From assembly GCA_003506895.1 (NCBI GenBank), contig DNXO01000144.1, positions 1 to 64,000 on the forward strand: 64,000 bases of DNA. Reading direction: 5' to 3'. The DNA comes from Acetobacteraceae bacterium. GTDB taxonomy: Bacteria; Pseudomonadota; Alphaproteobacteria; Acetobacterales; Acetobacteraceae. A program made the position numbers and the translations under genes. Positions within the stretch are counted from its first letter, which is position 1. Every line of letters starts with the position of its first letter. Below the pieces are notes generated by a model. That model saw nothing but the letters and a program-made list of their open reading frames with translations. It was not told the DNA's origin and did not search any database. Shown here piece by piece: positions 1 to 8,747 of this stretch.

Positions 1-342
1 AAAAAACTCGCAAATCGGGATTGGACTACAACCTCGCAGGCCCGCCATGACGGTCTCCACCGGCCGTGCGTCCATCGAAGCGGCTATTTCGCAGCGGCCC
101 CTAACGCCGAATTTGTCGTAATCGTCCGCGCCCGGCTGCAGGCCTCGTTGGCGCTGGTCAAGGCGGCCAAGGTCATGCCGTGGAACGACATGCCGACCAT
201 TATCCGCGAGGACAATTCGGTCAGGTTCGGCAAGGATGTACTGCCCCCGGCCGAAGGGGCCGCGCTGTGGGCCGAGTTCAACGTGGAAATGGACCGGCTC
301 TAAGCGATCATGAACGAGGGCCGGGAACTGCCGGAGTACTGA
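1..342 (+). pseudogene. Decayed 3' end of a gene running in from the left edge
   Basis: Frame 1 is open from the left edge to a TAA at 301-303. The part from about 115 reads like ordinary protein (for example KAAKVMPWNDMPTIIRED, then WAEFNVEMDRL). After the TAA the same frame continues as AIMNEGRELPEY and stops at TGA 340-342, so a single change of TAA to a Tyr codon would give a natural-looking C-terminus. The first ~100 bases read less convincingly. I do not recognise the family. The remnant overlaps the end of the convergent phosphatase gene. It could instead be an intact gene that simply ends at 303. Confidence 0.35.
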
Positions 343-2122
343 CCGCCGGTTTAGCGCCTGCGCCGGCCTGCCGGACCCCGATGCGAAACCGCATGATCAA
401 CCGCGCCGGTTCCGTCGGCTGCGGAAAACTGTTCGGCTTGAACGACGGAATCCCATAGGATTCGACCGTCAGGGTCGCATCCGAACCGATGTCCAGGATC
501 GTGTAGCCGTTCTGGTCCGGCGCGAAGAAGTCGATCGAGGATGGTTGCGACGCGGCCTTGGGGTCGCCCTCGCGGAACACATCCCTCAGGCCCGGGAAGC
601 CCATCAGCCCGATCGGCGGATCGCCGTGGGCGATCAGGTCCGGGTTGTTATCGACCACCGTCGAGGGATTGTTCAGGATCGAGACGATATTCTGGAACGA
701 ATGGTCCGTGATGGCGTCCGGACCACCGCCGCCGATCGGACCGGTGACCACCTGCATCGCGCCGGGCACCAGTGCCTTCCGGCCGGGCGACGGCGCATAG
801 ACCAGCTTCGTGGCGCGCATTTCGTGATCGTCGGTTGTCAGGAACAGGACGTGGTCGATCTTGCGATCCGCGATGAATTTCAGCAGGTCGTTTCGTTCCG
901 CACGATAGCCGCCATACCAGGACTTGCCGTCCTGGTTGCCGCCCACCGTGTCGATGGGGCTGGAGATCACCAGGATCTTCCAGACCGTGCCGTTCGCCTT
1001 GGCGTTCAAAAGCACCTGTTTCAGCCAGGCAAGCTGCGTCTTGCCCAGCATCGTCCGGTGCGGGTTGTCCGCCCGAGCGTGCGGCAGCAATGAACCATCG
1101 GGGGCGATGCCGGTGTCGCTGTCCGGAAGCCGGATGTCGCGATACGACCGGTCGTCGATACGGATCAGGACGCTGTTCCGGCCCCATTGCTGGGCGAAGT
1201 ATTGCCGGACGGTGCCGTCCGAGCGTGGGTCCTTTGGTGCTGACAGGGGCACCTCGCGGATCGGGTGATAGTCCAGATAGGCGCGCACCAGGGTTCGGAA
1301 ACCGGGCGACTTGTTGTTGAAGGTGCCGGTGGTGTTGACGTCGAAGTCGGCGGGGTTGGCGCCGTTGGCGGCCACCTGGGGGGCGCCGCCGGACTGAAGC
1401 TGCTTGTTGCCCAGCTCATGATTGTCCAGCAGCGTATAGACGCCGGTGGAAGCCAGCATTTCCTGAATGCCCTGCTGTCCTTTGTCGGAGATCGCACCCG
1501 TTCCGGCTGCAACGCCCTTGAGTACCTCTCGATACTTGCGGTGATAGTCGATCAGCGCCTGTTCAGCGTTCGATCCGTCGGTGGTGGCCGCCACCGTGGC
1601 TGGGGAGCCGGTCGCGGCGGTTTCGTACATCGTGTCGCCCAGGAAGATGAAGTAGTTCAGCCCCCTTGTGCCGCCGGCCGTGGTGCCGAAACCATCGACC
1701 GACGGGAAGGGTCGGAATCGTGCATCGACATCGCCGGAAAAGCCGAACCGCACCGGCACGGCCTGATGGCCGTCGGGGGGCGTGGTGAAGCGCCCGACGG
1801 GGCTGATGGCTGAACCGTTGACGAAGCGGTAGTAATAGACGGTGTTCGGGGACAAACCCGTTGCATCGACTTTCAGGGTGAAATCGGCTGCCTGGTCGGT
1901 GACGCCGCGATAGATCCGCGCCTGGCCATGGAACGCCGGGTCGGTCGAGACCTCGGCCCTCAGGGGCGCCACCGCGCCGCCGTTCTCCGCTCGGGTCCAC
2001 AGGATCGCGTCATGATCCGTGGCGTCGCCGGCCGCCACGCCATCGAACGCGATCGCCGCGAAGGCGGGTGGTGTCGCGACGAGACAGGTCGCGAGAAGCA
2101 CGAAACGCCACTGGAAATTCAT
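308..2122 (-). CDS. Secreted PhoD-family alkaline phosphatase/phosphodiesterase
   Basis: 604 aa. Residues 1-22 form a Sec signal peptide (hydrophobic core LLATCLVATPPAFA). The next segment, GVAAGDATDHDAILWTR, is the typical PhoD N-terminal beta-domain motif. The metallophosphatase domain follows, with metal-ligand motifs GFSGDVD (about 128-134), FIFLGDTMYE (about 158), LLDNHELGN, and near the C-terminal third LFLTTDDHEM. PhoD enzymes hydrolyse phosphomono- or diesters in the periplasm or outside the cell using Ca/Fe, and usually scavenge phosphate. The substrate cannot be read from sequence. It is transcribed alone, away from glcD, with about 110 bases between the divergent starts. I saw no clear Pho box. 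Confidence 0.9.
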   Translation of the reverse strand: MNFQWRFVLLATCLVATPPAFAAIAFDGVAAGDATDHDAILWTRAENGGAVAPLRAEVSTDPAFHGQARIYRGVTDQAADFTLKVDATGLSPNTVYYYRFVNGSAISPVGRFTTPPDGHQAVPVRFGFSGDVDARFRPFPSVDGFGTTAGGTRGLNYFIFLGDTMYETAATGSPATVAATTDGSNAEQALIDYHRKYREVLKGVAAGTGAISDKGQQGIQEMLASTGVYTLLDNHELGNKQLQSGGAPQVAANGANPADFDVNTTGTFNNKSPGFRTLVRAYLDYHPIREVPLSAPKDPRSDGTVRQYFAQQWGRNSVLIRIDDRSYRDIRLPDSDTGIAPDGSLLPHARADNPHRTMLGKTQLAWLKQVLLNAKANGTVWKILVISSPIDTVGGNQDGKSWYGGYRAERNDLLKFIADRKIDHVLFLTTDDHEMRATKLVYAPSPGRKALVPGAMQVVTGPIGGGGPDAITDHSFQNIVSILNNPSTVVDNNPDLIAHGDPPIGLMGFPGLRDVFREGDPKAASQPSSIDFFAPDQNGYTILDIGSDATLTVESYGIPSFKPNSFPQPTEPARLIMRFRIGVRQAGAGAKPAVSTPAVPGPRS

Positions 2123-2233
2123 CGTTCACTCCGCCGAAGCAGGTGAACAATAGGATGTCGTTCGGCCCCTGTCCCCGCGACTTCAACATCGCTATATGAT
2201 TGTCATGGAAACCTCCGCAGGAAGGCGCGTCCG

Positions 2234-3685
2234 ATGATCCGTCAGCCCGACCCGAAGCCCGATGTGATGGTGCGGCGAGACAGCATCGTCGCCGGCTTAC
2301 GCAAGCTGCTGCCCGAAACCGGCCTGATCGCTGAACCGCTGCGGCTGAAACCGTATGAGACCGATGGGTTGTCCGCCTACCGGCAGGTGCCGCTCGCGGT
2401 CGCCCTGCCGGAGACGACCGAACAGGTCGCCGCCGTGCTGCGCTTCTGTCACCAAAACGGCGTTCGGGTGGTGCCGCGTGGCGCCGGAACGTCATTGTCC
2501 GGCGGGGCGTTGCCGATGGCGGATGCGGTGGTTGTCGGCATGATGCGGATGAACCAGATCCTGGATATCGACTATCCGGATCGTTGCGCCGTGGTGCAGG
2601 CCGGGGTGACCAATATCGGCATCACCAACGCGGTGTCCGCCGACGGCTTCTTCTACGCGCCGGACCCGTCCAGCCAGCTTGCGTGCATGATCGGCGGCAA
2701 CGTCAATATGAACTCCGGCGGCGCGCACTGCCTGAAATACGGCGTGACCGCCAACAACCTGCTGGGCCTGAAGATCGTCACCATCGATGGGGAGATCATC
2801 GACATCGGCGGCGCCTATCTGGATGCGGCCGGCTATGACTGGCTGGGTTTGCTGACCGGCAGCGAGGGGATGCTGGCAATCGTTACCGAGGTGACCGTTC
2901 GCATCCTGCGCGGGCCAGAGGGCGCGCGGGCCATGCTGGCCGCGTTCAAGTCGAACGAGATCGCCGGGGCGTGCGTGGATTCGATTATCTCCTCGGGCAT
3001 CATTCCGGTAGCGCTGGAGTTCATGGACCGGCCGGCGATTCATGCCTGCGAGGCATTCGCCCATGCTGGCTATCCGCTGGACGCCGAGGCGATGCTGATC
3101 ATCGAGGTGGAAGGCAGCGTCGAGGAACAGGACCGGCTGCTGGAGCAACTGTCCGCCATCTGCCGGAACTTCGATCCGATCAGCCTGAAGATTTCCCAGT
3201 CCGCCGAGGAGTCCCTGGCGATCTGGAAAGGCCGCAAGGGTGCGTTCGGCGCGGTTGGGCGGATCAGCCCCGATTACCTGTGCATGGATGGGACGATCCC
3301 CACCAGCCAGTTGCCGCATGTGCTGCGGCGGATTCAGGAAATGTCCGACAGCTATGGGCTGAAGGTCGCGAACATCTTCCATGCCGGGGACGGGAACCTG
3401 CACCCGCTGATCATGTTCGATGCCAACAATCCCTCCAGCTTCCACGCGGCCGAGGAATTCGGCGCGGATATCCTGAAGCTGTGCGTCGAGGTCGGCGGCT
3501 GCCTGACCGGGGAGCATGGCGTCGGGGTCGAAAAGCGCGACCTGATGCCTGTGCAGTTCCGGCCGCATGAGCTGACTCAACAGCGCGACATCAAGTCCGC
3601 GTTCGATCCGGACTGGCTGTTGAACCCCAGCAAGGTGTTCCCGCTGCTGGACAGCGAAACCGCCGTGCTGCCGCGCGCGGCATGA
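2234..3685 (+). CDS. glcD: Glycolate oxidase subunit GlcD (FAD-linked)
   Basis: 483 aa, the usual GlcD length. It is the catalytic FAD subunit that oxidises glycolate (or a related 2-hydroxyacid) to glyoxylate at the membrane. The PCMH-type FAD-binding domain shows VPRGAGTSLSGGALPMADA near residue 80, and the C-terminal FAD-oxidase domain shows HAGDGNLHPLIMFD and LTGEHGVGVEKRDLM. It is first in a glcD-glcE-small ORF-glcF operon with short gaps or overlaps, which makes the complex assignment strong. No GlcC-type regulator is adjacent. Confidence 0.95.
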   Translation: MIRQPDPKPDVMVRRDSIVAGLRKLLPETGLIAEPLRLKPYETDGLSAYRQVPLAVALPETTEQVAAVLRFCHQNGVRVVPRGAGTSLSGGALPMADAVVVGMMRMNQILDIDYPDRCAVVQAGVTNIGITNAVSADGFFYAPDPSSQLACMIGGNVNMNSGGAHCLKYGVTANNLLGLKIVTIDGEIIDIGGAYLDAAGYDWLGLLTGSEGMLAIVTEVTVRILRGPEGARAMLAAFKSNEIAGACVDSIISSGIIPVALEFMDRPAIHACEAFAHAGYPLDAEAMLIIEVEGSVEEQDRLLEQLSAICRNFDPISLKISQSAEESLAIWKGRKGAFGAVGRISPDYLCMDGTIPTSQLPHVLRRIQEMSDSYGLKVANIFHAGDGNLHPLIMFDANNPSSFHAAEEFGADILKLCVEVGGCLTGEHGVGVEKRDLMPVQFRPHELTQQRDIKSAFDPDWLLNPSKVFPLLDSETAVLPRAA

Positions 3686-3710
3686 TCCTCCACGACGGCA
3701 AGGGCCACGC

Positions 3711-4901
3711 ATGACCACCGAAGACTCGATCGTTGCCGCCGTTGCCGATGCGGTTCGCACGCGGGAGCCGTTGCTGATCGAGGGCAACGGCACCAAAGCT
3801 TGTATGCTGCGTCCGGTTCAGGCCGCCCGCTCGCTGTCCACGTCCGGACTGTCCGGGATCAATCTGTATGCCCCGAAGGAGTTGATTATCTCCGCCTGGG
3901 CCGGGACGCCGTTGCCGGAGATCGAGGCGGCGCTGGCCGAGGGCGGGCAGCATTTGATCGCCGAACCACCGGATCTGTCTGGGCTTTTGGGATCGACCGG
4001 CAAGCCGCAGACATTCGGCGGCATTGTGGCCACCAACCTGTCGGGGCCGCGGCGGGTTGCCTGGGGCGCGATGCGCGATCACGTCATGGGGGTGCGGGCG
4101 GTGACCGGCCGAGCGGAAATCATCCGGTCGGGGGGGCGGGTGCTGAAGAATGTGACGGGGCTGGATCTGTGCAAACTGCTCACGGGTAGCCACGGCACGC
4201 TGGGCGTGATCACCGAGATCACCCTGAAAGTGCTGCCCGCCCCTGAGGCGACCGGCACGCTGGTGCTGCCGGGTTTGGATGCCGCTGCTGGTGTTGGTGT
4301 GCTGTCGGCGGCCTTGGGCTCGCCTTATGGGGTATCGGGCGCGGCTTGGTTGCCGGCGGAGGCCGTGGGCCGGGTGGCGGGGCTGGCTGGCGTTGCCGGG
4401 TCGGCGACGCTGATTCGGATCGAGGAATTCGCGCCGTCGGTTGCCTATCGTATCGGTCGTTTGCACGATCAGTTCGGGGTGGCGGGGTCGGTGGTTCTGG
4501 ACACAGCGGCTTCCCGGTCGGTTTGGAAGGATGTGGGGGATGTTCGGCCGCTGGTTGCGGCGGCCGAGGATGCGGTTTGGCGCGTTTCGGTTCGTCCCTC
4601 TGCCGGCGCCGGTGTTCTGGACGCGTTGCGGCCGCTTGGTGTGACGGGCTTTCTGGATTGGGGCGGCGGGCTGGTGTGGCTGGCTGGTCCGGCCAACACC
4701 GTCACGCACACGGCTGTCGAGGCGGCGGCTACGGCGGCGGGTGGCACTTGGACGTTGGTGCGGGCGCCAGATGCCCTGCGCGGAGCGGTTCGGGTGGTGC
4801 CGGAGGAGGCCGCGCCGCTCGCGCGGATCACCCGGCAGGTGAAGGCGGCGATGGACCCGGCTGGTGTGCTGAATCCGGGTCGGATGTACGCCGGGCTATG
4901 A
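3711..4901 (+). CDS. glcE: Glycolate oxidase subunit GlcE
   Basis: 396 aa. A second, shorter FAD-binding oxidase subunit with a PCMH-like domain: LLIEGNGTK near the N-terminus, LLGSTGKPQTFGGIVATNLS, and RSGGRVLKNVTGLDLCKLL followed by GSHGTLGVITEITLKV. It matches GlcE, which is needed with GlcD and GlcF for glycolate oxidation. It starts 25 bases after glcD. Its TGA (4899-4901) overlaps the ATG of the following 60-aa ORF (4898-4900), which suggests translational coupling. The C-terminal third is very rich in G and T at the third codon position compared with glcD, but the frame stays intact. Confidence 0.93.
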   Translation: MTTEDSIVAAVADAVRTREPLLIEGNGTKACMLRPVQAARSLSTSGLSGINLYAPKELIISAWAGTPLPEIEAALAEGGQHLIAEPPDLSGLLGSTGKPQTFGGIVATNLSGPRRVAWGAMRDHVMGVRAVTGRAEIIRSGGRVLKNVTGLDLCKLLTGSHGTLGVITEITLKVLPAPEATGTLVLPGLDAAAGVGVLSAALGSPYGVSGAAWLPAEAVGRVAGLAGVAGSATLIRIEEFAPSVAYRIGRLHDQFGVAGSVVLDTAASRSVWKDVGDVRPLVAAAEDAVWRVSVRPSAGAGVLDALRPLGVTGFLDWGGGLVWLAGPANTVTHTAVEAAATAAGGTWTLVRAPDALRGAVRVVPEEAAPLARITRQVKAAMDPAGVLNPGRMYAGL

Positions 4902-5080
4902 CAATGTTCTATGTTTCGCCCTACATCACCAACACGCTGTTCCTTATGGTCCTGGTCGTGGCGCTGTACAACACCGTGAATCCATGGCTGTCGTTGGTGT
5001 TTTTCCTGATGGCCGCGGCCAGCCTGATCGTCGTGATCCGACAGCATCGCATGCTGCCGCCCCGCAAGAAATTCGAGTGA
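4898..5080 (+). CDS. Small membrane protein embedded in the glc operon
   Basis: 60 aa. The ATG overlaps the glcE stop (ATGA); an alternative Met lies two codons later. Two hydrophobic stretches are visible, roughly residues 11-25 (NTLFLMVLVVALYN) and 29-47 (WLSLVFFLMAAASLIVVI), then a basic tail RQHRMLPPRKKFE. This predicts two membrane helices, or one hairpin, with a positively charged C-terminus. It ends 7 bases before glcF. I recognise no family. Its position suggests a membrane anchor or accessory subunit for the glycolate oxidase complex, which is inference. Confidence 0.7.
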   Translation: MTMFYVSPYITNTLFLMVLVVALYNTVNPWLSLVFFLMAAASLIVVIRQHRMLPPRKKFE

Positions 5081-5087
5081 CCGGATC

Positions 5088-6386
5088 ATGCAAACCAATT
5101 TCACCGCCGAACAGCTTCGCGATCCGGACACCGCCTCCTCCAACGCCGTGTTGCGGACCTGCGTCCATTGCGGATTCTGCACCGCGACGTGTCCGACCTT
5201 CCTGCTGCTGGGCGACGAGCTCGATAGTCCTCGCGGCCGCATCTACCTGATCAAGGACATGCTGGAGACCGGGCGGCCGGCGACCGAAGAAGTCGTGCGC
5301 CACGTCGATCGCTGCCTGTCCTGCCTGTCCTGCATGACCACGTGCCCGTCCGGCGTGAACTATATGCATCTGGTCGATCATGCCCGTACCTATATCGAGC
5401 AGACCTATCGCCGTCCGTTGCCGGAGCGGCTGTTGCGCTCGCTGCTGGGCGTGTTGCTGCCGCGGCCGGGGCTGTTTCGGATGGCGTTGACCGGGGCCGG
5501 CCTTGCCCGTCCGCTTGGGCGGTTGATTCCCGGCACGTCGATGCTGGCGCAGCGGATGCGGGCGATGTTCGCCCTGGCACCGGCCGAGGTGCCAGCGCCC
5601 AGCCCGGTCGAACGGCCCCGCGTCTATCCCGCGGAAGGCGTCCGCAAGGCCAGGGTCGCGCTGATGACCGGCTGCGCCCAGCAAGTGCTGATGCCGCGAA
5701 TCAACGAGGCAACGATCCGGCTGCTGACCCGGCTGGGCGTTGAAGTCGTCGTCTCCCAGGGTGCTGGTTGCTGTGGCGCGCTGAACCATCACATTGGTCA
5801 GCATGATCGGGCGATGAACCTGGTGCGGGCCAATATCGAGGCGTGGTCGAAAGAGGCTGACCTGGACGCCATCGTCATCAATGCCTCCGGCTGTGGCACC
5901 ACGGTCAAGGACTATGGGTTCATGTTCCGGTCGGAGCCTGACGCGTGGCGGACGAAAGCCGAAAAGATCTCAGCCATGACCGTGGATATCACCGAATTCC
6001 TGGCGCGCTTCGGCTACGCCCCGACGCGGGATAAACCGGGCCTGACCGTCGCGTATCACTCGGCCTGTAGCTTGCAGCATGGCCAGCGCGTCACCGCCGA
6101 ACCGAAGACCCTGCTGACGCGCGCGGGATTTCGCGTGGTGGAGCCGAAAGAGTCGCATATCTGCTGCGGGTCGGCCGGTACATACAACTTGTTGCAGCCG
6201 GAAATCGCCGGCCGGTTGCGCGAGCGGAAGCTGGGCAGCCTGAATGCGACCAAACCCGATCTGATCGCGGCGGGCAATATCGGCTGTATCACCCAGTTGT
6301 CGGGCGATGCGGTGCCCGTGGTGCATACCGTCGAACTGCTTGATTGGATGGCCGGCGGTCCCAAGCCGCCCGGCGTTCCCGGCTAG
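5088..6386 (+). CDS. glcF: Glycolate oxidase iron-sulfur subunit GlcF
   Basis: 432 aa. Two [4Fe-4S] ferredoxin motifs lie in the N-terminal part, CVHCGFCTATCP and CLSCLSCMTTCP. Two cysteine-rich CCG-type domains follow, with TGCAQQVLMPRIN and GAGCCGALNHH, then HSACSLQHGQ and SHICCGSAGTYNLLQP. These mark the electron-transfer subunit that passes electrons from the GlcD/GlcE flavins to the quinone pool, as in lactate utilisation and heterodisulfide-reductase-like proteins. It closes the glc operon; the next gene begins two bases after its stop. Confidence 0.94.
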   Translation: MQTNFTAEQLRDPDTASSNAVLRTCVHCGFCTATCPTFLLLGDELDSPRGRIYLIKDMLETGRPATEEVVRHVDRCLSCLSCMTTCPSGVNYMHLVDHARTYIEQTYRRPLPERLLRSLLGVLLPRPGLFRMALTGAGLARPLGRLIPGTSMLAQRMRAMFALAPAEVPAPSPVERPRVYPAEGVRKARVALMTGCAQQVLMPRINEATIRLLTRLGVEVVVSQGAGCCGALNHHIGQHDRAMNLVRANIEAWSKEADLDAIVINASGCGTTVKDYGFMFRSEPDAWRTKAEKISAMTVDITEFLARFGYAPTRDKPGLTVAYHSACSLQHGQRVTAEPKTLLTRAGFRVVEPKESHICCGSAGTYNLLQPEIAGRLRERKLGSLNATKPDLIAAGNIGCITQLSGDAVPVVHTVELLDWMAGGPKPPGVPG

Positions 6387-6387
6387 C

Positions 6388-6942
6388 ATGCGGCGCGCCT
6401 GGCTCGTGGTTTGGCTGCTTGCGCTGTGCGCGGCAGCACAGGCGCAAACCCCGGCACAGCAGCGCGCTGCGATCGATCGCTTGCTCGATGGGCTGAAGGC
6501 CGCACCCGATGAGCGAACGGCACGCGATCTGGAAGCCCAATTGCAGCAAGCCTGGCTGGGTGCCGGTTCGCCTGTCGTGACGTTGCTGATGAGCCGGGGG
6601 CTTCGGTCGCTGGAGGCCGGCCAAAACGATGAAGCGATAGCATCGTTTTCCGACGCGATCACCCTACAGCCGGAGCTGAGCGAGGCATGGTATCGGCGCG
6701 CCCTGGCCAAGTATCGTTCCGGGGACATCAAGGGTGCGATCGAGGATTTGCGACAGACCGTTCAACTGGAACCGCGCGATTTCCCGGCGTTTCGCACGCT
6801 GTCGCAGATCGCCGAGGCTCGCGGTGACTGGAAGGGCGCCTATGCGGCCTGGCAGAAGGTGATGGAACTGGATCCCAGGACAGCAGGAGGCGAGGAGCGG
6901 TTGCGGATGTTGAAGCGGAAGGCCGTGGGCGAGGACACTTAG
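6388..6942 (+). CDS. Exported TPR protein
   Basis: 184 aa from the ATG just after the glcF TAG (6384-6386). Residues 1-20 (MRRAWLVVWLLALCAAAQA) look like a Sec signal peptide. The rest carries about three tetratricopeptide repeats, with SLEAGQNDEAIASFSDAI, AWYRRALAKYRSGDIKGAIE and AYAAWQKVMELDP. It is probably a periplasmic scaffold. Tight spacing implies co-transcription with glcF, but no functional link to glycolate metabolism is shown. Confidence 0.8.
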   Translation: MRRAWLVVWLLALCAAAQAQTPAQQRAAIDRLLDGLKAAPDERTARDLEAQLQQAWLGAGSPVVTLLMSRGLRSLEAGQNDEAIASFSDAITLQPELSEAWYRRALAKYRSGDIKGAIEDLRQTVQLEPRDFPAFRTLSQIAEARGDWKGAYAAWQKVMELDPRTAGGEERLRMLKRKAVGEDT

Positions 6943-6994
6943 TCCGCTTCGGGCCTTTGGCCAGGATGCGGGAACGGCAGCGTGTGCGACGGCT

Positions 6995-8116
6995 TCATCT
7001 CCCCTGGGCGGGCGCGCTGCTTACCTGCGTGGATCCAGGAGATATTTTTGAGGCTATCTCGCGAAATAGTTTCTGCCATATCGCTTTTCGACGCTCAGTC
7101 CACTCGGCAACAAGGAAAACGATCCAAAGTGGAAGGATCAGGATCGCCGCATGGAACCATGCTGATCGTGCCACCCACTCAACGCAAACCGCTTTGGCGA
7201 AAGCGAGAAGGGGCTGATGAAGCAAGTAAAGCGTGAATGTCCCGCCGGCCAGCCATCTGACAGGCCGGACAATAAAGTTGGCCAGACCTTGGAAAGAACT
7301 CGATATCGTATTGAACGCGATTAGGTTGAGGCTGAAAATCGCTGCGATCAAGAAGTCCTCCAAGGCGCCAGAGATCCCATGTTCGGGAATATTGACACCG
7401 CTTTGCAGTATCCCGTGCTTCATGGACCAGAAATTCCAGACGACCGCCGCGACGAGAGAGACGATGAAGACGACCCAGCCAGCGGCCCTGTCTAAGGGTT
7501 GCTTCGAGCCAATCCGATAAGCGACCAATCCCGAAAACCAGAGTGGCGACATCGCCAGGATGCGCGGCCCTACGATGAGGAAAATGAACGCGGCGCCAGC
7601 CATTCGCTTGGTGCCCCGCAGAAAAAAGCAGACCCCAAACAATGCATAATACGCCGCTTCATAGCTTAATGACCAATACGCCCCAATACTTCCCGGGGTA
7701 AAATCGAGACTCCAGACTCGGTTTAGGAAGGTCAAATAGATCGGCAATTGCCACAGTTCATGGGGAAACCAAAGACTGATATGACTGTAGAATCCGGGCT
7801 CGATCATAGAGCCGACGCCGTCAATCAATGCTCCAATGAATAGAACCGGGATCGTTACCGAATACATCCGTGCGGCCCGCGCGACAATGTAGTCGGTTAC
7901 GGTCGTTTCGCGTTTCTGGCTGACGTAACCTATCACATATCCCGACAGGACGAAGAAAACCACGACGGCTGGCGATCCATAAGGAACAAGCCTCCAGAGG
8001 AACCCGCCAAATGACCACGCCCCGATGTGGCAGCCGAATACCACAAATGCCGCCCCAAATCTGACGATATCGAGGTAAAGCGAGACTTCTCTATTCACGA
8101 CGTGCCATGGTTTCAT
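6995..8116 (-). CDS. Acyltransferase-3 family membrane protein (OafA/NodX-like)
   Basis: 373 aa integral membrane protein with about ten hydrophobic segments. The N-terminus LDIVRFGAAFVVFGCHIG carries the conserved His of the family, and VVFFVLSGYVIGY plus YIVARAARMY match the next conserved block. The family O-acylates surface glycans (LPS, exopolysaccharide, Nod factors) using acyl donors from the cytoplasm. The gene is visibly more A/T-rich than its neighbours and stands alone beside a transposase remnant, so it may have been acquired horizontally. The glycan it modifies is unknown. Confidence 0.85.
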   Translation of the reverse strand: MKPWHVVNREVSLYLDIVRFGAAFVVFGCHIGAWSFGGFLWRLVPYGSPAVVVFFVLSGYVIGYVSQKRETTVTDYIVARAARMYSVTIPVLFIGALIDGVGSMIEPGFYSHISLWFPHELWQLPIYLTFLNRVWSLDFTPGSIGAYWSLSYEAAYYALFGVCFFLRGTKRMAGAAFIFLIVGPRILAMSPLWFSGLVAYRIGSKQPLDRAAGWVVFIVSLVAAVVWNFWSMKHGILQSGVNIPEHGISGALEDFLIAAIFSLNLIAFNTISSSFQGLANFIVRPVRWLAGGTFTLYLLHQPLLAFAKAVCVEWVARSAWFHAAILILPLWIVFLVAEWTERRKAIWQKLFREIASKISPGSTQVSSAPAQGR

Positions 8117-8546
8117 CCAACTGGTGGGCCGGAGCCACCGAATCCAGAATACGCTTTGAGCCCAGAGACCGATGCCTTCCGGTCGCGACGAGGCGACAGT
8201 GTAACAGCTTATTCCGGGGATAAAATAGGATCAAATCCGGCGTAGCAAGAGCCGTCCCGGTCGATCGGGCCGGGCCCTATACGAACCATATCTCCGAGCG
8301 AGATCCGCGGCCGGGAGTACGCTTTCGCAAGGCGACCAACGACTTCCGTTGCGCGTGGGGGTGAAAACCTATGCCGCTTTCCGCTCCGTCGTCCGCACCG
8401 CCAAGGCAAACCGCGCTTCGATCCTCGATACCGTAAGGTTCGTGGCATCAACTTAACGAAGGCAGGAAATGCTGATAACGCCGGGATGACCAATGACAAA
8501 AGATCGGAGGCGTCGTTCATGTTATCAGCGCCGCGGTCTTGCCGAA
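8117..8546. other. Intergenic region with a transposase remnant
   Basis: 430 bases between the acyltransferase start and the small lipoprotein gene. Apart from the transposase tail at 8299-8456 I see no intact gene, RNA or clear promoter. Confidence 0.5.
8299..8456 (+). pseudogene. C-terminal transposase remnant, frameshifted (IS66-like)
   Basis: Two adjoining plus-strand frames together give a transposase-like C-terminus: first FRKATNDFRCAWG (to TGA 8362-8364), then from 8361 in the next frame VKTYAAFRSVVRTAKANR, ending SILDTVRFVAST at TAA 8454-8456. The combined text resembles the C-terminal 'TNGFRSEWGA-TYAAFRSVV' block I associate with IS66-type transposases. A one-base shift separates the halves. 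No terminal inverted repeats were found. The family assignment is from memory and tentative. Confidence 0.45.
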
Positions 8547-8708
8547 TTAGGGCCAGCCACCAAACCCCGACTCCATACGGCCGTTCATATGCGTCGTCAG
8601 GGAACCCGGCGTTCCCGGCGGCGCATCACCGGCCGAACATCCAGCCAGGGCGGCGATCAGCGCCACAACCACGATCGCCAGCCCGACGCCATTCCCTGCC
8701 GACCGCAT
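8547..8708 (-). CDS. Small predicted lipoprotein
   Basis: 53 aa. Starts at ATG 8706-8708 (minus strand), preceded by AGGACAG as ribosome binding site. Residues 8-24 (VGLAIVVVALIAALAGC) form a lipoprotein signal with lipobox LAGC, so Cys24 would be acylated and the mature peptide is only 30 residues (SAGDAPPGTPGSLTTH, then MNGRMESGFGGWP). Its start and that of the divergent NIPSNAP gene are 39 bases apart. Function unknown; short tethered peptides like this are often missed by automatic annotation. Confidence 0.6.
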   Translation of the reverse strand: MRSAGNGVGLAIVVVALIAALAGCSAGDAPPGTPGSLTTHMNGRMESGFGGWP

Positions 8709-8747
8709 CTGTCCTAGCCTGCCCCTTCGATAAGGGGGAGGATACCG

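Noticed and set aside
2492..3796. 434-codon minus-strand frame opposite glcD
   Set aside because: Antisense shadow of a clear FAD oxidase; no SD or motif.
8209..8520. 103-codon minus-strand frame
   Set aside because: It overlaps, in antisense, the sequence that reads as a transposase tail on the plus strand.
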